Shown: positions 33,285-45,417, counted from the first letter of the stretch. The stretch: DNA of 64,000 nucleotides from Sepiola atlantica (GCA_963556195.1 OY744528.1:58684496-58748495); one strand, 5' to 3'. The notes: generated by a model not told the origin, from the sequence alone. Made by a program: numbers and translations.

Positions 33285-33893
33285 CCTCTCTCCACCTTAA
33301 TTAAGTGTACGCGTGCGTGCGTATGATAAGTGGGGGGAGTACAGTCCATTATTGTCCATCACTTATGTATGCAATATGTCCATGGTGATTCTCTGATTTC
33401 AAGGGGGATCACGGATTATACAATTGTCTCAGTCAAGGAGGAAATCGTTTTTCTTTTTTTTTTTTCTTTGCAAGATACATAATTGAAGACCAACTTACGC
33501 CGTCTGCAGGATAAGGGGGGGGGGAAATCGACTTTCGACTCTTTTGAATCAATCTGTTTCTGATTCCTATTCTCTCTTCTTCAGGGGAGCTGTCTGAATT
33601 TGTCCGCGTGAAGAGTTGTCTTGGGTTGGACGTCGAAACTCTCTCCTTCTTTCTCTGTCTGCATATGTCACTGCTTTTCTTCTTTTCCTTTTTTTCCCTT
33701 TCTTCGCGCATTGCTGCCACGTGGGAATCAAAGGTGTTAGATTCCGTTTTTTTTTTTAACTGTGCGCTACACCGATAAATCTGGTTGTTTACGTTTTTTG
33801 TTGTTTTTTTCCTTTTTTTTTTAAGGAGTTTTTATCCCAGTTACGTTGTTTTTTTTGGGGTTTTTTTTTTTTTTTCCTTCAGTGTTCTTGGTT

Positions 33894-34028
33894 TATTTTG
33901 TTTCATTCGAAGTGTTGATAGCATTCCCTGCTGAATCAACTAGTCGTTGTCTGCACGTGGGTTATTTCGTTGTATTCGAAGTGTTGATAGCATTCCCTGC
34001 TAAATCAACTAGTCGTTGTTTGCACGTG
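33894..34028. repeat. Tandem duplication of about 67 bp inside the LTR element
   Basis: Two copies of a unit with attcgaagtgttgatagc, attccctgct(g/a)aatcaac and tagtcgttgt(c/t)tgcacgtggg, differing at a handful of bases. Confidence 0.88.
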
Positions 34029-34618
34029 GGCACTGTATAGAGACTATCTGTCCTTTCTGCCAAGGTACGTGGCACTTTTTGGGACTTTGCCAGCTCTCTT
34101 CTTATGTAGTAGAATTATGTCTGGGCTTGAATATCTTCTGTTCTTTGTCTCTGATACGGACTCTTTGAATGATTTTGGGCAATATCAGAGTTTGGTCGCA
34201 TTTGTCTGTTTTCCTCTTTCGTTTCGGCCAGGGATCTGTTTCTTTCTTGCCTTTTCAGTATCTGAAGGTTTCCGTGCAAAACTTCACCGTTTTTGTTTTG
34301 GCACGGGCTCTTCGAAAAGTTCCGGAGCAACATCAAAGTTTGGTCAAAATTGTCTCTTTATTCACTCCGTGTGTTCTGTTCTTTCGTTTCGTTCTTCGTA
34401 TCGTTTAGTTTTCGTTTCGTTTCTTCGTATTTCGTTTCGTATTTTTTTTTTTTTAAACATGAGTTTGTTTAAAATTCTCGTCGCCTTGTAGCGACTTTCA
34501 TTCAAAGTGTTCCTTTTTTCTTTTTTTTTTAAACGTGAGTTGTTTAAAATTCTCGTCGCCTTGTAACGATTTTCTTTTTTTTTTTAAACGTGAGTTGTTT
34601 AAAATTCTCGTCGCCATT

Positions 34619-34895
34619 TATAATGTTCTCGCTTGTCAATTGTTATGTGAATCTATTAATATTCGGCTAGCGACATAATAGACACTTATACATACAATGC
34701 GAAGCGAGAACGTAGAATGAATAAGAAAGAGAGACATGGTTTGATGTTTACGCTTCCGAGACCTTCTTCTAAAGAGAGCGATCTTCGTCAGCATTCGTTT
34801 ATATATGCAAGAGAAATATACAAAGGGAGATAATTATACAATGTAAGTGAGGTAATTATGATACACGTCGTTGTCTCCAAATGCAAGACACTACA
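34619..34895 (-). repeat. LTR (5' LTR in element orientation)
   Basis: 277 bp, direct copy of 33008-33284 with about 98% identity by eye; followed by CTCTC target duplication. Confidence 0.9.
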
Positions 34896-34900
34896 CTCTC

Positions 34901-37085
34901 TAACGTAAAAGATATATCTAAAATATTAACAAAGCATTTTTATGAAAGGAAACAACTTTTTCAATTTTAAATGAAAGTTTGTACTCACACGGAAAAAGGA
35001 ATATATGGAAACTGTTAGGATATGTTTCTGTTACATTTGGTCGAATTCATATGAAGGCGACAAAAAAGGGTCAAGTATTTCTTTGTATCGTTCTATGTAT
35101 TCAAGAACAATATTAACATCTCGGGTTTTTACTCGTTAATATTATTGGCGTTTCATTGTTTCTTAACATTTTTTTTGTTGTTTATTATTTCTTAATCTTT
35201 GTTAATTGTTGAAATCTTTGTTAATATCTTCATTCCCGCCCCCCCATCAAATTTTTAGTTTTTGTAAATTAAAATGAATTGTTGAAATATTTTGTGTTCA
35301 AATAAAGATTTGACAAAAATCTAAACAGATTTGACAAAATCAATTGTTACAAAAATAAAGGGAAAATCAAAACCAGGATAAGATAACATGAACTAAAAAA
35401 GGGCTCCAAAATATATCGCTGTCGGCTATGTTCGAACATTCCATGGGATATATTGAAACAAATCATTAAATAAGAAAAACTGTGTGGACATTTTTAATTT
35501 CAATAAATTATATTATATTATATAAAAAAAACTTGTACAATGCATAGCTTTTACTTTACTAAGTGTCGTATTAAGATTGTGTCTTTTCCTACTACCTACT
35601 TTATTCGAGCTTCTCGGCTAGGAAATCGACAGGAAACAGAAGTTTTAGATGACGCTCTGTTTTATTATTTTTGGATGGATCATGAAGAATGTGAATGATA
35701 TTTTCGCTATTATCTGGCTGGAATATGATATGTTTACTTGAAATGTTCGCCTTATTTTCGAAGATTATATTTTAACTTTGCTTATTTATTTAAATGTACT
35801 TTTCAAACCAAATAATAAAACAAACAAAAAACTAATTCATCAAAACCCAATTTAATGTGTATATTAACCTGAAAGAGGAACTTTGCTAAACAAGTAATTA
35901 AAACTAATCTTTGAAGTTTGATGAAAATATTTGTAAGTTTGGGAAAACAAAGAAAGTTATTTAAAAAAAAAGAAAAGAAATTAAATTAAATTTGAACACA
36001 GATTTCAATTAATTATCCTTCCCAGCTCTTCTGTTTCATCTTGTAGTTTTCAATTTAATATTTCAGTTTGCCATACAATTCTTCAAATATGGCTTCTAAT
36101 AATTATAAAGACGTGTTTTCCTTGGTAAAGACAACATCGAAGTAGAAGAAGCAAGAAAAGTCAGCAATACAAACTTTTAATTATTCAATAATAATATATA
36201 ATTTTTTACTATCAATACATGAGTAGAGTTTAGTAGTAGTATGAATATATATATATGACAAGTAAGCTACACACGCTAAACGTTTGTTTCATTCTCGAAG
36301 GATTCATCAGGTAATATGTATATATATATATATATACATGCAAGAAAAAATGACCTGTTTGGTCACCCATTAACACATTGTGGTTGCAATCAAGCATGTG
36401 CAAGACAAACACATTTTCATCGTCAGAAAATCAATAGCTCTTTCTATATTCTCTTCAATATTCTCTGTCAAGAGAGTGCCTTGTTTCCTAAATGCACAGA
36501 ATGCTATGGTGTAAATGCCAGCTTGTGTTGTAGGGATAGTGTCAATACTCTTTTGTTGATGAGATTTCTGATGGTTTAAGAAGTGTTTGTACACTCCTGA
36601 AACCACAGTTGGATAAAGTGTTGTAGATATGTACATTATGTAGGTAGGGTGATAGGTCTGAAAGCATGTTTAATTTGGGTTTTATTGTTTTTCTTGTGAA
36701 ATATGCGGTGGGATTTTTTCTGACATTGAGTCTGGGGTGTTTGAGTGAAGTTTCAATATTGTCAAATTCATCAGCAAGGATAATGTAAAAGAAGTAAATC
36801 TTTTAACTTTTAATGAAATCTATAAGTTTTGCAGAAAACAAAATAATACCTACTATATATTAATAAATGTTCTAATCACTCTGAACAGTTTTCAAATAGA
36901 TTCCTACTTCAATAAACTATAGGCTATCTACAAACTCCAACAATATGAATATATTTAACCAAAACAAGAATATAAAACAGCCTTAAAAAACAACAGATAT
37001 AATAATAAATGTATATATTATAATAATAATATTAATAATAATATTAATAATAATATTAATAATAATAATAATAATAACAAGGAAG
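34901..37085. other. AT-rich intron DNA
   Basis: No gene recognised. It has TA microsatellites (36246-36256, 36317-36340), a motif ttcattctcgaaggattcatcagg near 36288-36311 reminiscent of dispersed mollusc repeats, and a TAA/ATT microsatellite at 37018-37079. Confidence 0.55.
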
Positions 37086-37089
37086 ACTG

Positions 37090-38575
37090 AGATGATATAG
37101 ATACAATTCGGAACAGCACAAACAGAACAAGACCTTTGAAAACAATAAAAGCCAGTTTTACAAAAACGTAAACAGAGAAAGAACAACAACAGAACAACCG
37201 AACCCGAAAGAGACATAACATTTTTACAGCAAGATATGGGAAAAGCTTAAAAAACAACAAAAATGCCAAATGGCTCAAAAATATGAAAGATGAGTTAAAG
37301 GAAATTGAAGAAAGAACAGAAACAAAAATTAATGAAGAAACGATTAAGGCAACCCGAAGGAAAATGGTGAACTGGAAAGCACCAGGGCACGATGGAATAC
37401 ATGCATACTGGTTTAAAAACTTCACGACCCTACATGAAAGGCTAGCGCAGAAACTGAGAGGATGTATCCACAAGACAGACCTACCAGAGTGGATGACCAA
37501 AGGAAAGACAAAGACACCAAAAAAGGAACGATCCCAAGTAACTACAGTTATCAACAATGTGAAAAATCCTAACAGCACAACTGAGAACAAATCTACCACT
37601 TCCTGAACAATCATGGACTGCTCCTCAAAAAGATGATATACATAGATAAAAAGATCCTGAAGGAGGTAAAAAACAGAAAAAAGAATATATCCATGGCATG
37701 GAGTGACTACAAGAAAGCCTACGACAGACTCCCTCAAGCATAGATAATTGAATGCTTAAAAATGTACAAGATACTCGACAGGATTATTAATCTCATCAAG
37801 AAAGCAATGGAAACATGGAGACTAGAACTGAAAACCGGAGGACAACACCTGACTGAAATAAAAATACAGGGAGGCATTTTCCAAGGAGACTCCCAATGAC
37901 ATCTACAGTTTATCATAGCCATGATGCCACTCAACTACATACTCAGAAAATGTGATGTCGGATACAAGTTTACAGACACAGAACAAAGAATAAACCACCT
38001 CATGTACATGGACTACCTGAAACTATTTGCAAAAAGCAAAAATAAACTAGAAAAGCTGATAAATACGACTAGAATCTTCAGCCAGGACATTAAAATGAAT
38101 GGAAAAGTGTGCACTGCTAGAGATGAAAAGGGGAAAACTGGAGAAAACAGATGGCATGGAACTGCCCAACCAAGTGGAGATGAGAGCACTAGGCGAACAG
38201 GATAGCATTAAATATTTGGGAGTTTAGGGAACAGACACCATCAAATCTACAGAAATGAAAGAAGATGGAAAAAGAATATTTGCTAAGAACAAGAAAACTC
38301 ATAGAAACGAAAATATAGCAGAAATCTAGTAAAAGGAATAAACACCTGGGCAGTATCACTAACAAGATAATCTGGACCATTCATAGGCTGGACTAAAGAA
38401 AATCTCAGACACCTTGACCAGAAAATTAATGACAATGCACAACATCCAAAAGACGATATGAACAGACTCTACGAGAAATGTAACGAAGGGGAAAAGGACT
38501 GATAAGTATAGTAGACTGTGTGAAAGACACAAAAAAAGAAGAGCTGAAGAAGTACATAACTCAGAACAGCTAACT
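37090..38575 (+). pseudogene. R4/Dong-like LINE reverse transcriptase relic
   Basis: Fragments in order on the plus strand: KNVNRERTTTEQPNP, WLKNMKDELKEIEERTE-type region (37283 on), NWKAPGHDGIHAYWFKN (37370), DYKKAYDRLPQ (RT motif A, near 37710), GGIFQGDSQ (motif B, near 37871), NHLMYMDYLKLFAKSKN (motif C, 38005-38016), and a carboxy-terminal NTWAVS piece near 38341. Motif C reads YMDY, so the second catalytic Asp is lost, and there are several stops (for example at 37741). The pattern resembles R4/Dong-type LINEs; clade is tentative. Confidence 0.78.
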
Positions 38576-39568
38576 GTGACAATGTTGAGCGGAAGAAGAA
38601 GCCAAAATACATACTAGTATGAATTAGAAGTGGTCCTACGAAGGTCAGCGATCACAGTATCGCGCTAGTGTGAATTAACAGAGAAAGATATAGTTGTCTC
38701 TATTGAATGAGAAGCTGATAACGGCAGAGGACGGCGTCGCGCTGTCTAGAATTTCAGCTTAGATTGTCGCTGTTGTATCAAAATAGACCGATGCATGGAA
38801 AAAAAAATCCATTTCAGGATAGATATTAGTAATATTGTATAGTTTGTATGAAACAAAAAATAAAAACATAAATCATAATATTAATTGATAAATTTGAAAA
38901 GTAGCACCAAATTCTTGCAATATAATTGGTGGAAATTGTAAATTATGTTTAGATAAAACATATCAAATTATAAAATTCAAAAACCAAACTAAATTATTAA
39001 ATAAGAAAAAAGAATTAAATACAGACATAAACATTTGCTTTCTTACTTAATTCCAGATTAAGCAAAATAAATAATTGAATACTAATAAATTAGTAATACA
39101 AAAATAAATAAATTTTAAAAATACTCAAGTATTCAACATTCTAAATTGCTATATAATTTTAAACACAGATAAGTATAACTTTTTACTCCTAACATTTCAC
39201 ATTTTTAATAATTTAGATCGAAAATCATATTTAAGAAAAGATGATCTTGCGCACTTATGTAATGTGAAATAAATTTGAAAATATACTGTTAGAATTTGAT
39301 TCCCAGCAAATATAAACTTGCATTAAAATAGATATACACATATAGAATAAGAATACTCTATTGACGACCGGGTCTACCGTAACATTTTTAAATAGTTAAA
39401 AGTTCAAAAACATGTTCTATTCTATTTTTTTAAAACTCAAACATTTCATATAATTGATTTTATTACAGATTCTTGAAAATCAAACATTCAAATTAAATAC
39501 CAATTACGATTAGGTTTCTCATTAAATCTTAGCCCAGAAAAGTGGTTTCATTTTGTTACAGGTCTTTA
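38576..39568. other. AT-rich intron DNA
   Basis: A slightly more GC-rich patch at 38620-38790 (cgcgctagtgtgaatt, gacggcgtcgcgctgtc) may be the 3' part of the LINE or another repeat. The rest is poly-A/T-rich with no recognised feature. Confidence 0.5.
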
Positions 39569-40188
39569 TCTAATATATAAAGTAGAGACAATTTTTCCCC
39601 TGTACCTTCTCGGAGTATAGGAAAACAACCACATGCATCACAGGCTACTAAACTCACCACTATACTACACTTTTTCACTCGAGCGTGTTTTAGTAAATTT
39701 GTTATTATTTCTTTCTACCTAACACTAAATATTACATTTGGCCCACCATCAACGTCTCTCTGAAAAACCAACTCCATATAGGTGGTAGCAAAAACTTTAC
39801 TCCCTAACAATTCTGTACTGTCACTCTACTCATCGACACCGGGAACTAATACACACAGTTTAATTTAAACAAAACACCGGTTCTTATTTACTATTTGCCT
39901 GGTATTAATTTACTACATAATATAAAGTTAATTAGCTTATTTCCACGTGTATTTTAAAGACGAAACCGTGGCGCAGTCGTTAAAAAGGCAGGTTTCATAA
40001 TCGCCAGTTTTAGCGTTCGATCCCTTTATAATCTACCACTTTTAAAATTTTTTTTTTTTAATTTTAAAACAATCGCTAACACGGTAGACGGGGGGGGGGG
40101 GAACAATACGCCGTTTCCTTTTTTTAATCGACGTCATGCAATAGGTAGTACTTTCTCCCGTGCAACGCCAGGCGACGGGTTCTGCTAG
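39569..40188 (+). mobile_element. Candidate non-autonomous Helitron, 620 bp
   Basis: The left end reads A|TC (39568-39570, TCTAATATATAAAG) and the right end CTAG|T (40185-40189), as expected for Helitrons that insert between A and T. Five bases before CTAG is a hairpin with stem CCCGT/ACGGG (40157-40161, 40175-40179) and an inner CGCC/GGCG stem. No Rep/helicase is present. A tRNA-like segment lies inside at 39969-40024. The left boundary is less secure than the right. Confidence 0.6.
39966..40031 (+). other. tRNA-Met-like SINE head or tRNA pseudogene
   Basis: Polymerase III A box TGGCGCAGTCG (39969-39979) and B box-like GCGTTCGATCC (40014-40024), with CAT at the anticodon position (39996-39998). 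The acceptor stem does not pair and the anticodon stem is poor, so it is not a working tRNA. It may be a SINE head carried in the Helitron-like element. Confidence 0.6.
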
Positions 40189-40731
40189 TCATGAATAAAA
40201 TAAAACATTGTCTTTGCTATTTATCTATGTCTGATGCAAAGGCAGACCCCAGGATATCATTGTAACATATACAAATACAAAAATAATATCATCATTAAAT
40301 TAGTCATAAAATTTTACTTAAGAAAAGTGTGATTTATCTTGTTATAGAGCTTGGTTTTCAATTTTATTGAAAGAGAGAAAAGACGATATTTATATTATAA
40401 AACATAGATATTAATATCAACATTGCCTTTACTTTCGATCAGAGTCATCTTTTCAACTGCAAAATATAATTTGATTTTGATGTGTTTTGCACAATGGTAT
40501 GTATGAGCGCATATGTGCACTGCATCAGTGTGCTTGTTTGCACACTCCAACACATGGCAAAATGCAGACCTTAAACCAAATAGCATAGTTATCATTCTTA
40601 TGATATTCTCTGACACTGATGAAGAGAACTTATGATTCTACATAATTATGTTCCTAAAGATCTAAAAATAAAATATACAAATATGTTCCTATGTGCATTG
40701 CAAGCATTGATGGATGCGTAATTCAACTTAC

Positions 40732-40805
40732 AATTGTACTTGCATTAATATAGTCCGAAGTGGAGGCATTGGCAGACTGGTTGAGCATCACACGAGAATG
40801 GTCAT
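40732..40805 (-). CDS. PTPRN2: IA-2-like PTP exon B ((Y)DHSRV...SDYINASTI)
   Basis: 74 bp: two bases completing a Tyr codon begun in exon A, then 24 codons. Acceptor tctttttctag; donor gtaagt. Together with exon A it gives YDHSRVMLNQS, and it ends SDYINASTI, the conserved Y.NAS PTP motif. Exon C continues directly with TDHDPR. The intron phases match the family alignment exactly. Confidence 0.96.
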
Positions 40806-40977
40806 CTAGAAAAAGAGAGGCAGGAAATCATTCAAAGATGGTAAGGCAAGCCGGGAAGGCAACATATCACAAATTATAGGCATTAATTGAAACCCAAGAG
40901 AAATCAGTAAGCCACACAAACACTAATTTATAACATTTAAAACTAGATGTAGAAGCAGTTTTCATATACACAGGGCT

Positions 40978-40990
40978 GCCATATTCATGT

Positions 40991-41027
<37 letters not shown>

Positions 41028-41030
41028 TAA
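40978..41030. repeat. TA microsatellite
   Basis: An uninterrupted (TA)n run at about 40997-41022 next to the SINE-like segment, possibly its tail. Confidence 0.9.
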
Positions 41031-41113
41031 AATAGTTATCCACGGAAATGTGTTTCGAACCTGCGATCACTGGGGCTGTGAGCGAGTGCACTAACCATTG
41101 CGCTAGGAGACCC
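41031..41113 (-). other. tRNA-derived SINE fragment
   Basis: On the minus strand: A box TAGCGCAATGG (complement of 41095-41105) and B box GGTTCGAAAC (complement of 41052-41061), 33 bp apart as in a tRNA. The tRNA-like 5' part starts ggtctcc, but there is no matching acceptor strand after the B box, so it is SINE-like rather than a functional tRNA. A TA-repeat tail follows at 40997-41022. Confidence 0.75.
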
Positions 41114-42455
41114 GTCTGAAATGATGTGACAATTTATCATTTATAAAGTTATTTTTATCATTATTGTTTTTAGCGATAATTAACTAATGGTATATTTTGA
41201 TCGTACAGAGTTGCCTATATATATATATTTGAAATTAACAATATTTAAAAGGTTAGATGTAGAATTTCTTTTTTTTGTTGGTTAAGGATATTTTGGAGTG
41301 AATTACTAACGTAGGCACTTTCAAATATTTTGACTTGATTCGTCATTAATATTGTTTATTGTGGGGCGTCTGGTCTTTATATACAATGCCTCTAAGATTT
41401 TTAGTCTTTTTACATTTGAGTTGTAATCTACAATTTTTGTTTCATTTTACTTCAGTTGAAGTTCTCAGAAATATAGGGGCCCCTTCCCGAGTCTAACACT
41501 TGATTTCTATATGAGATACATAAATATTCGAATGTTCCATTAAAGTTCTCCTTTAGCTCTCAAGCATTGATTTTGTAAAGAAGTTAAGATCATTAATTTT
41601 CTTCTCCCCAATTGACCAGTTGATTATGTTATAGTATATATTACTTTTGATTTCTTGGTCTTACCAGATTCCAGGACAAGAATTCATCTGGTCTGGTGGA
41701 GTATCTAGCTAAGTGCTGTTACTTGAGCTAACATCACAAGGAGAAAATGCACCATTCCCAGTATAGGCACATAGCCAAACCGAGAAGATCTTATTTTGGC
41801 TTCGAATACTATGTTATTTTGAATATTTGGTCAGGGTTTACTTGTAGGGTGAAGTATCCTCATGTCAGGTTTTCCTGACAAACCCTTTTACAGAGAGACC
41901 GAAGACATTCGAGGATGGTGTCTAGTAACTAATTCAAATTTGTGAATGGGGGCAGTTGTGTTGCTAAATTCTGGCAGATTGAACTGGAGTCGGAAAGATG
42001 TAATATGAGCCTTTGGGAATATTTAGTAGTTGTGTAGCCAATGTAACAATTAGTTTTAATATTATTATTGGAGAAGATACATTCTCCCAAGGGACATAAA
42101 AACTGATAAATTATGGTGGTTCGTTCTACTAGGTTTTTTGCCTGAGAAGTGTTATTGTTAGAACTTTTGTTTTTTTGGAATAAATGATGAATCTAATCTT
42201 TTATTAGTATTAACAGGAGATATATGTGGTGCATTATGTTTTTAATACCTTTTAGTCTAGTTTACAATTATGATGCAAATGATTATGGTATAATATGTTA
42301 AGATAGTCAGAATTGTTTAGCTGGTTGTTATTGGGTTTATCTAGGTTTCTAATAGTAAATTTTATTTGTTCATCAACCAGGTAATTGGATAATTAAGACT
42401 TATTTAATGTTTTTTTAAATTTATTCCGAAATATTTTTTAGTTGAGGTGATCAAT
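41114..42455. other. AT-rich intron DNA
   Basis: No gene recognised. The piece around 41450-41990 is less AT-rich (for example caggacaagaattcatctgg, gaccgaagacattcgaggat) but has no conserved domain I can name. Confidence 0.5.
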
Positions 42456-42469
42456 TTAAACTTGTTTAT

Positions 42470-44035
42470 TAGATGGAAAATAACGAAATATAGAATGAGA
42501 GAGGGAAAATAATAAAATACAGATTGAAGGAGGGAAAATAATAACATACAGATTGAGAGAGGGAAATAAAAAAATACAGATTAAGAGAGGGAAATGAAAA
42601 AATACAGATTGACAGAGGGAAATAAAGAATAAAGAATAACAGAATGAGAGAGGGAAATAAAGAAATGCAGAATGAGAGAGGGAAATAAAGAAATGCAGAA
42701 TGAGAGAGGGAAATAAAGAAATGCAGAATGAGAGAGGGAAATAAAGAAATGCAGAATGAGAGAGGGAAATAAAGAAATGCAGAATGAGAGAGGGAAATAA
42801 AGAACTACAGAATGAGAGAAGGAAATAAAGAAAGACAGAATGAGAGAGGGAAATAAAAAAAGACAGAATGAGTGAGGGAAATGAACAAATACAGAATGAG
42901 TGAGGGAAATGAACAAATACAGAATGAGAGAAGGAAATAAAGAAAGACAGAATGAGAGAAGGAAATAAAAAAGACAGAATGAGAGAGGGAAATAAAGAAA
43001 TGCAGAATGAGAAAGGGAAATAAAAAAATGCAGAATGAGAGAAGGAAATAAAGAAATAGAGAATGAAAGAAGGAAATAACGAAATGCAAAATGAGAGAGG
43101 GAAATAAAGAATTGCAGAATGAGAGAGGGAAATAAAGAAATACAGAATGGGAGAGGGAAATAAAGAAATACAGAATGGGAGAGGGAAATAAAGAAATGCA
43201 GAATGGGAGAGGGAAATAAAGAAATACAGAATGAGAGAGGGAAATAAATAAAGACAGAATGAGAGAGGGAAATAAAGAAATACAGATTGAGAGAAGAACA
43301 TAAAGAAAGATAGAATGAAAGAGGGAAAGAGAGAAAAAAAGAGTGATGGAAAGAAAGAGAGAAAAACAGAATTAGAGAAGGAAAGCGAGAATGAGTGAGA
43401 GAGAAAAGAGTACATTTAAAAATAATAAAGGGAAAAAAAGAAAGACAGAATAAGAGATGGAAATAAAGAAATACAGAATGAAGGATGGGAAATAAAGAAA
43501 TACAGAATGAAGGATGGGAAATAAAGAAAGACAGAATGAGAGAGGGAAATAAAGAAAGACAGAATGAGAAAGGGAACTGAAGAAATGCAGAATGAAAGAG
43601 GGAAATAAAGAAATGCAGAATTAGAGAGGCAAAAAAAGAAATGCATAATGAGAGAGGGAAATAAAGAAATGTAGAATGAGTGGGAAATGAAGTAATAGAG
43701 AGGGAAATAAAGAAAGACAGAATGAGAGAGGGAAATAAATAAAGACAGAATAGGAGAGGGAAATAAAAAAAGACAGAATAAGAGACTGAAATAAAGAAAG
43801 ACAGAATAGGAGAGGGAAATAAAAAAATGCAGAATGATGGAGGGAAATAAAGAAATACTGAATGAGAGAAGGAAATACAGAAATGCAGAATGAGATGGGA
43901 AAATAAAGAAATACAGAATGAGAGACGGAAATAAAGAAAGACAGAATGAGAGAGGGAAATAAAAAAATGCAGAATGAGAGAGGGAAATAAAGAAATGCAG
44001 AATGAGAGAAGGAAATAAGAAAGAATGAAAGAGGG
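42470..44035. repeat. 28-bp purine-rich minisatellite
   Basis: About 55 units of aaagaaatgcagaatgagag+agggaaat (28 bp), with variants aaagacag, aaatacag and occasional 27/29-bp units. The plus strand is almost free of C. Because 28 is 1 modulo 3, the minus strand reads through as a 319-codon Leu/Ser/Phe-rich frame with a 28-residue period; this is an effect of the repeat, not evidence for a protein. It lies in the IA-2-like intron. Confidence 0.95.
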
Positions 44036-45360
44036 GAATAATTGAGTAATTAGGGGTTCGTCAGAAAGAGAAAAGGGAGGGGCAAAATCGGTAACTAATT
44101 GGAAACAGGAATGAAAAAGACTAAGAAGTATTCTTCTCTATTTTACCTCTTTTAAGGAACAAAAGCACAAAGTAAAAGTTTAAATTCCACTAAGTAAAAC
44201 TTAAAAATGCTCAACTTGTCGTTTCTGCTCAACAGGAGCAACATAACTTTTTTGTAGTTTTTGTTACACACCTTTTTTCCAATAAATATTTGTTATTCAC
44301 ATTTTTCTTTTTTGGGGGATGTCGACACAACCGACCATAAGTTGTGTCAGCACCAAAATTTTGCAGATCTGTTAAATACAGTTTTCTTTTTTATCGTTGT
44401 AAGATTGTTGCATGCTCCTGGTTTCAGCACAACTATTCCTTTTATTTGCAAGTGGAAATGGCCATGCCATTCTGCCTCAGTCCAGCACGTTCCACCCTGC
44501 CCTTCTCACACACTTCACCATGTTCATCATTCTCTCTCGTTTCTCCTTGATTTTGTTCATTTTAGCAATAGTCACGTAGCCAACCATGTCGTGGCAAGCA
44601 TAAATTCAAAGCTAAAAGCTGTGCATTCATTATCGTAATCTGAGCTCAACTTAATGACACAGGTAGAACGACTTTAATTTTCCTTGTTGGCACAATGGCT
44701 GTTTTAATGGATGCACTTTTTGTATTATTGCATTCCCCTCATGGAAAAAAATCCATTTTTTGTACTTTTGTTTTCTTTGTCTATTAAGGTTTTCCTAGTG
44801 CCAATATCATGGGCTACATCTTTTCTCTTCCTTGATTTTGGTAAGGGGGAGGGGTAGAATAATTCAAGAATAATCGAGATCACCAAAAGCCTATGGCTAT
44901 CCGACAGTCTGGATGGAAAAATGTAGTCAGATGAAGCACCTGCATCCTGTCTCCTCGTCATTATCAGAGGATGTGTAACAACTGAACAAATGTTGACAAT
45001 AGAGAATAACAAGGATACGAATAACAGACTGCTATCATTTAAGTTTATCTTTCGTTTCTTTTTTATCTGGCCTCATATTGCAAACTTGATCTGCATTTAT
45101 TTATGAAAGTCTGATTTTTCTGCTATGGATAGCCTAAATAGCCGAGAATGGTTCTTCAGATATTTGTAGAAACAATTTTTTTATCAAGTGAAAAGTAGAG
45201 CTGGTGTAGAAAGTTTCAAGAATAAATTTGATGTATTCAGAAATAATGGTAAAAGAATGAAATTACAAGAATATTTTAGAGGTCTATCTGATGAAATATG
45301 TTAGAAAATTTGAATGGTATATTCCTATTACATATTCTATGAATTTTGAGATTGTAGTTA
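44036..45360. other. Intron DNA without recognised features
   Basis: Open frames of 68-125 codons exist near 44261-44638 and 44725-45012, but they show no domain, no codon pattern and no neighbours to support them. Confidence 0.5.
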
Positions 45361-45378
45361 ATTATAGTATATAAATAC

Positions 45379-45417
<39 letters not shown>

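Larger units (their letters stand above)
33008..34895 (-). mobile_element. Non-autonomous LTR retrotransposon (LARD/TRIM-like), minus strand
   Basis: Two 277-bp direct LTRs (33008-33284 and 34619-34895) that differ at about five positions, flanked by a 5-bp target duplication CTCTC (33003-33007 and 34896-34900). On the minus strand the LTR starts TGTAGTGTC. Two bases after the 5' LTR is TGGCGACGAG (complement of 34607-34616), a plausible tRNA primer site; the purine tract GGTGGAGAGAGG (complement of 33285-33296) precedes the 3' LTR. The 1334-bp interior has no recognisable gag or pol, so it must rely on another element's proteins. A 67-bp duplication (33894-34028) and three aaattctcgtcgcc-containing repeats lie inside. 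Confidence 0.9.

Noticed and set aside
34069..34491. 140-codon plus-strand frame in the LTR element interior
   Set aside because: It overlaps open frames on the other strand, is rich in Phe/Ser from T-rich DNA, and has no domain.
37018..37737. 239-codon minus-strand frame
   Set aside because: It is antisense to the R4-like LINE relic, whose plus-strand motifs are recognisable.
39966..40031. Functional tRNA-Met gene
   Set aside because: A and B boxes and a CAT are present, but the acceptor stem does not pair and the anticodon stem is poor.
41050..41113. Functional tRNA gene on the minus strand
   Set aside because: Internal promoter boxes are good, but no 3' strand complements the 5' ggtctcc, so it is SINE-like.
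42456..43415. 319-codon Leu/Ser/Phe-rich minus-strand frame resembling a membrane protein
   Set aside because: Its 28-residue periodicity is exactly the 28-bp DNA repeat read in three frames; no signal, domain or flanking gene structure supports it.
44261..44638. 125-codon plus-strand protein gene
   Set aside because: No recognisable domain, AT-rich surroundings, opposite strand to the host gene, and no splice or start context.
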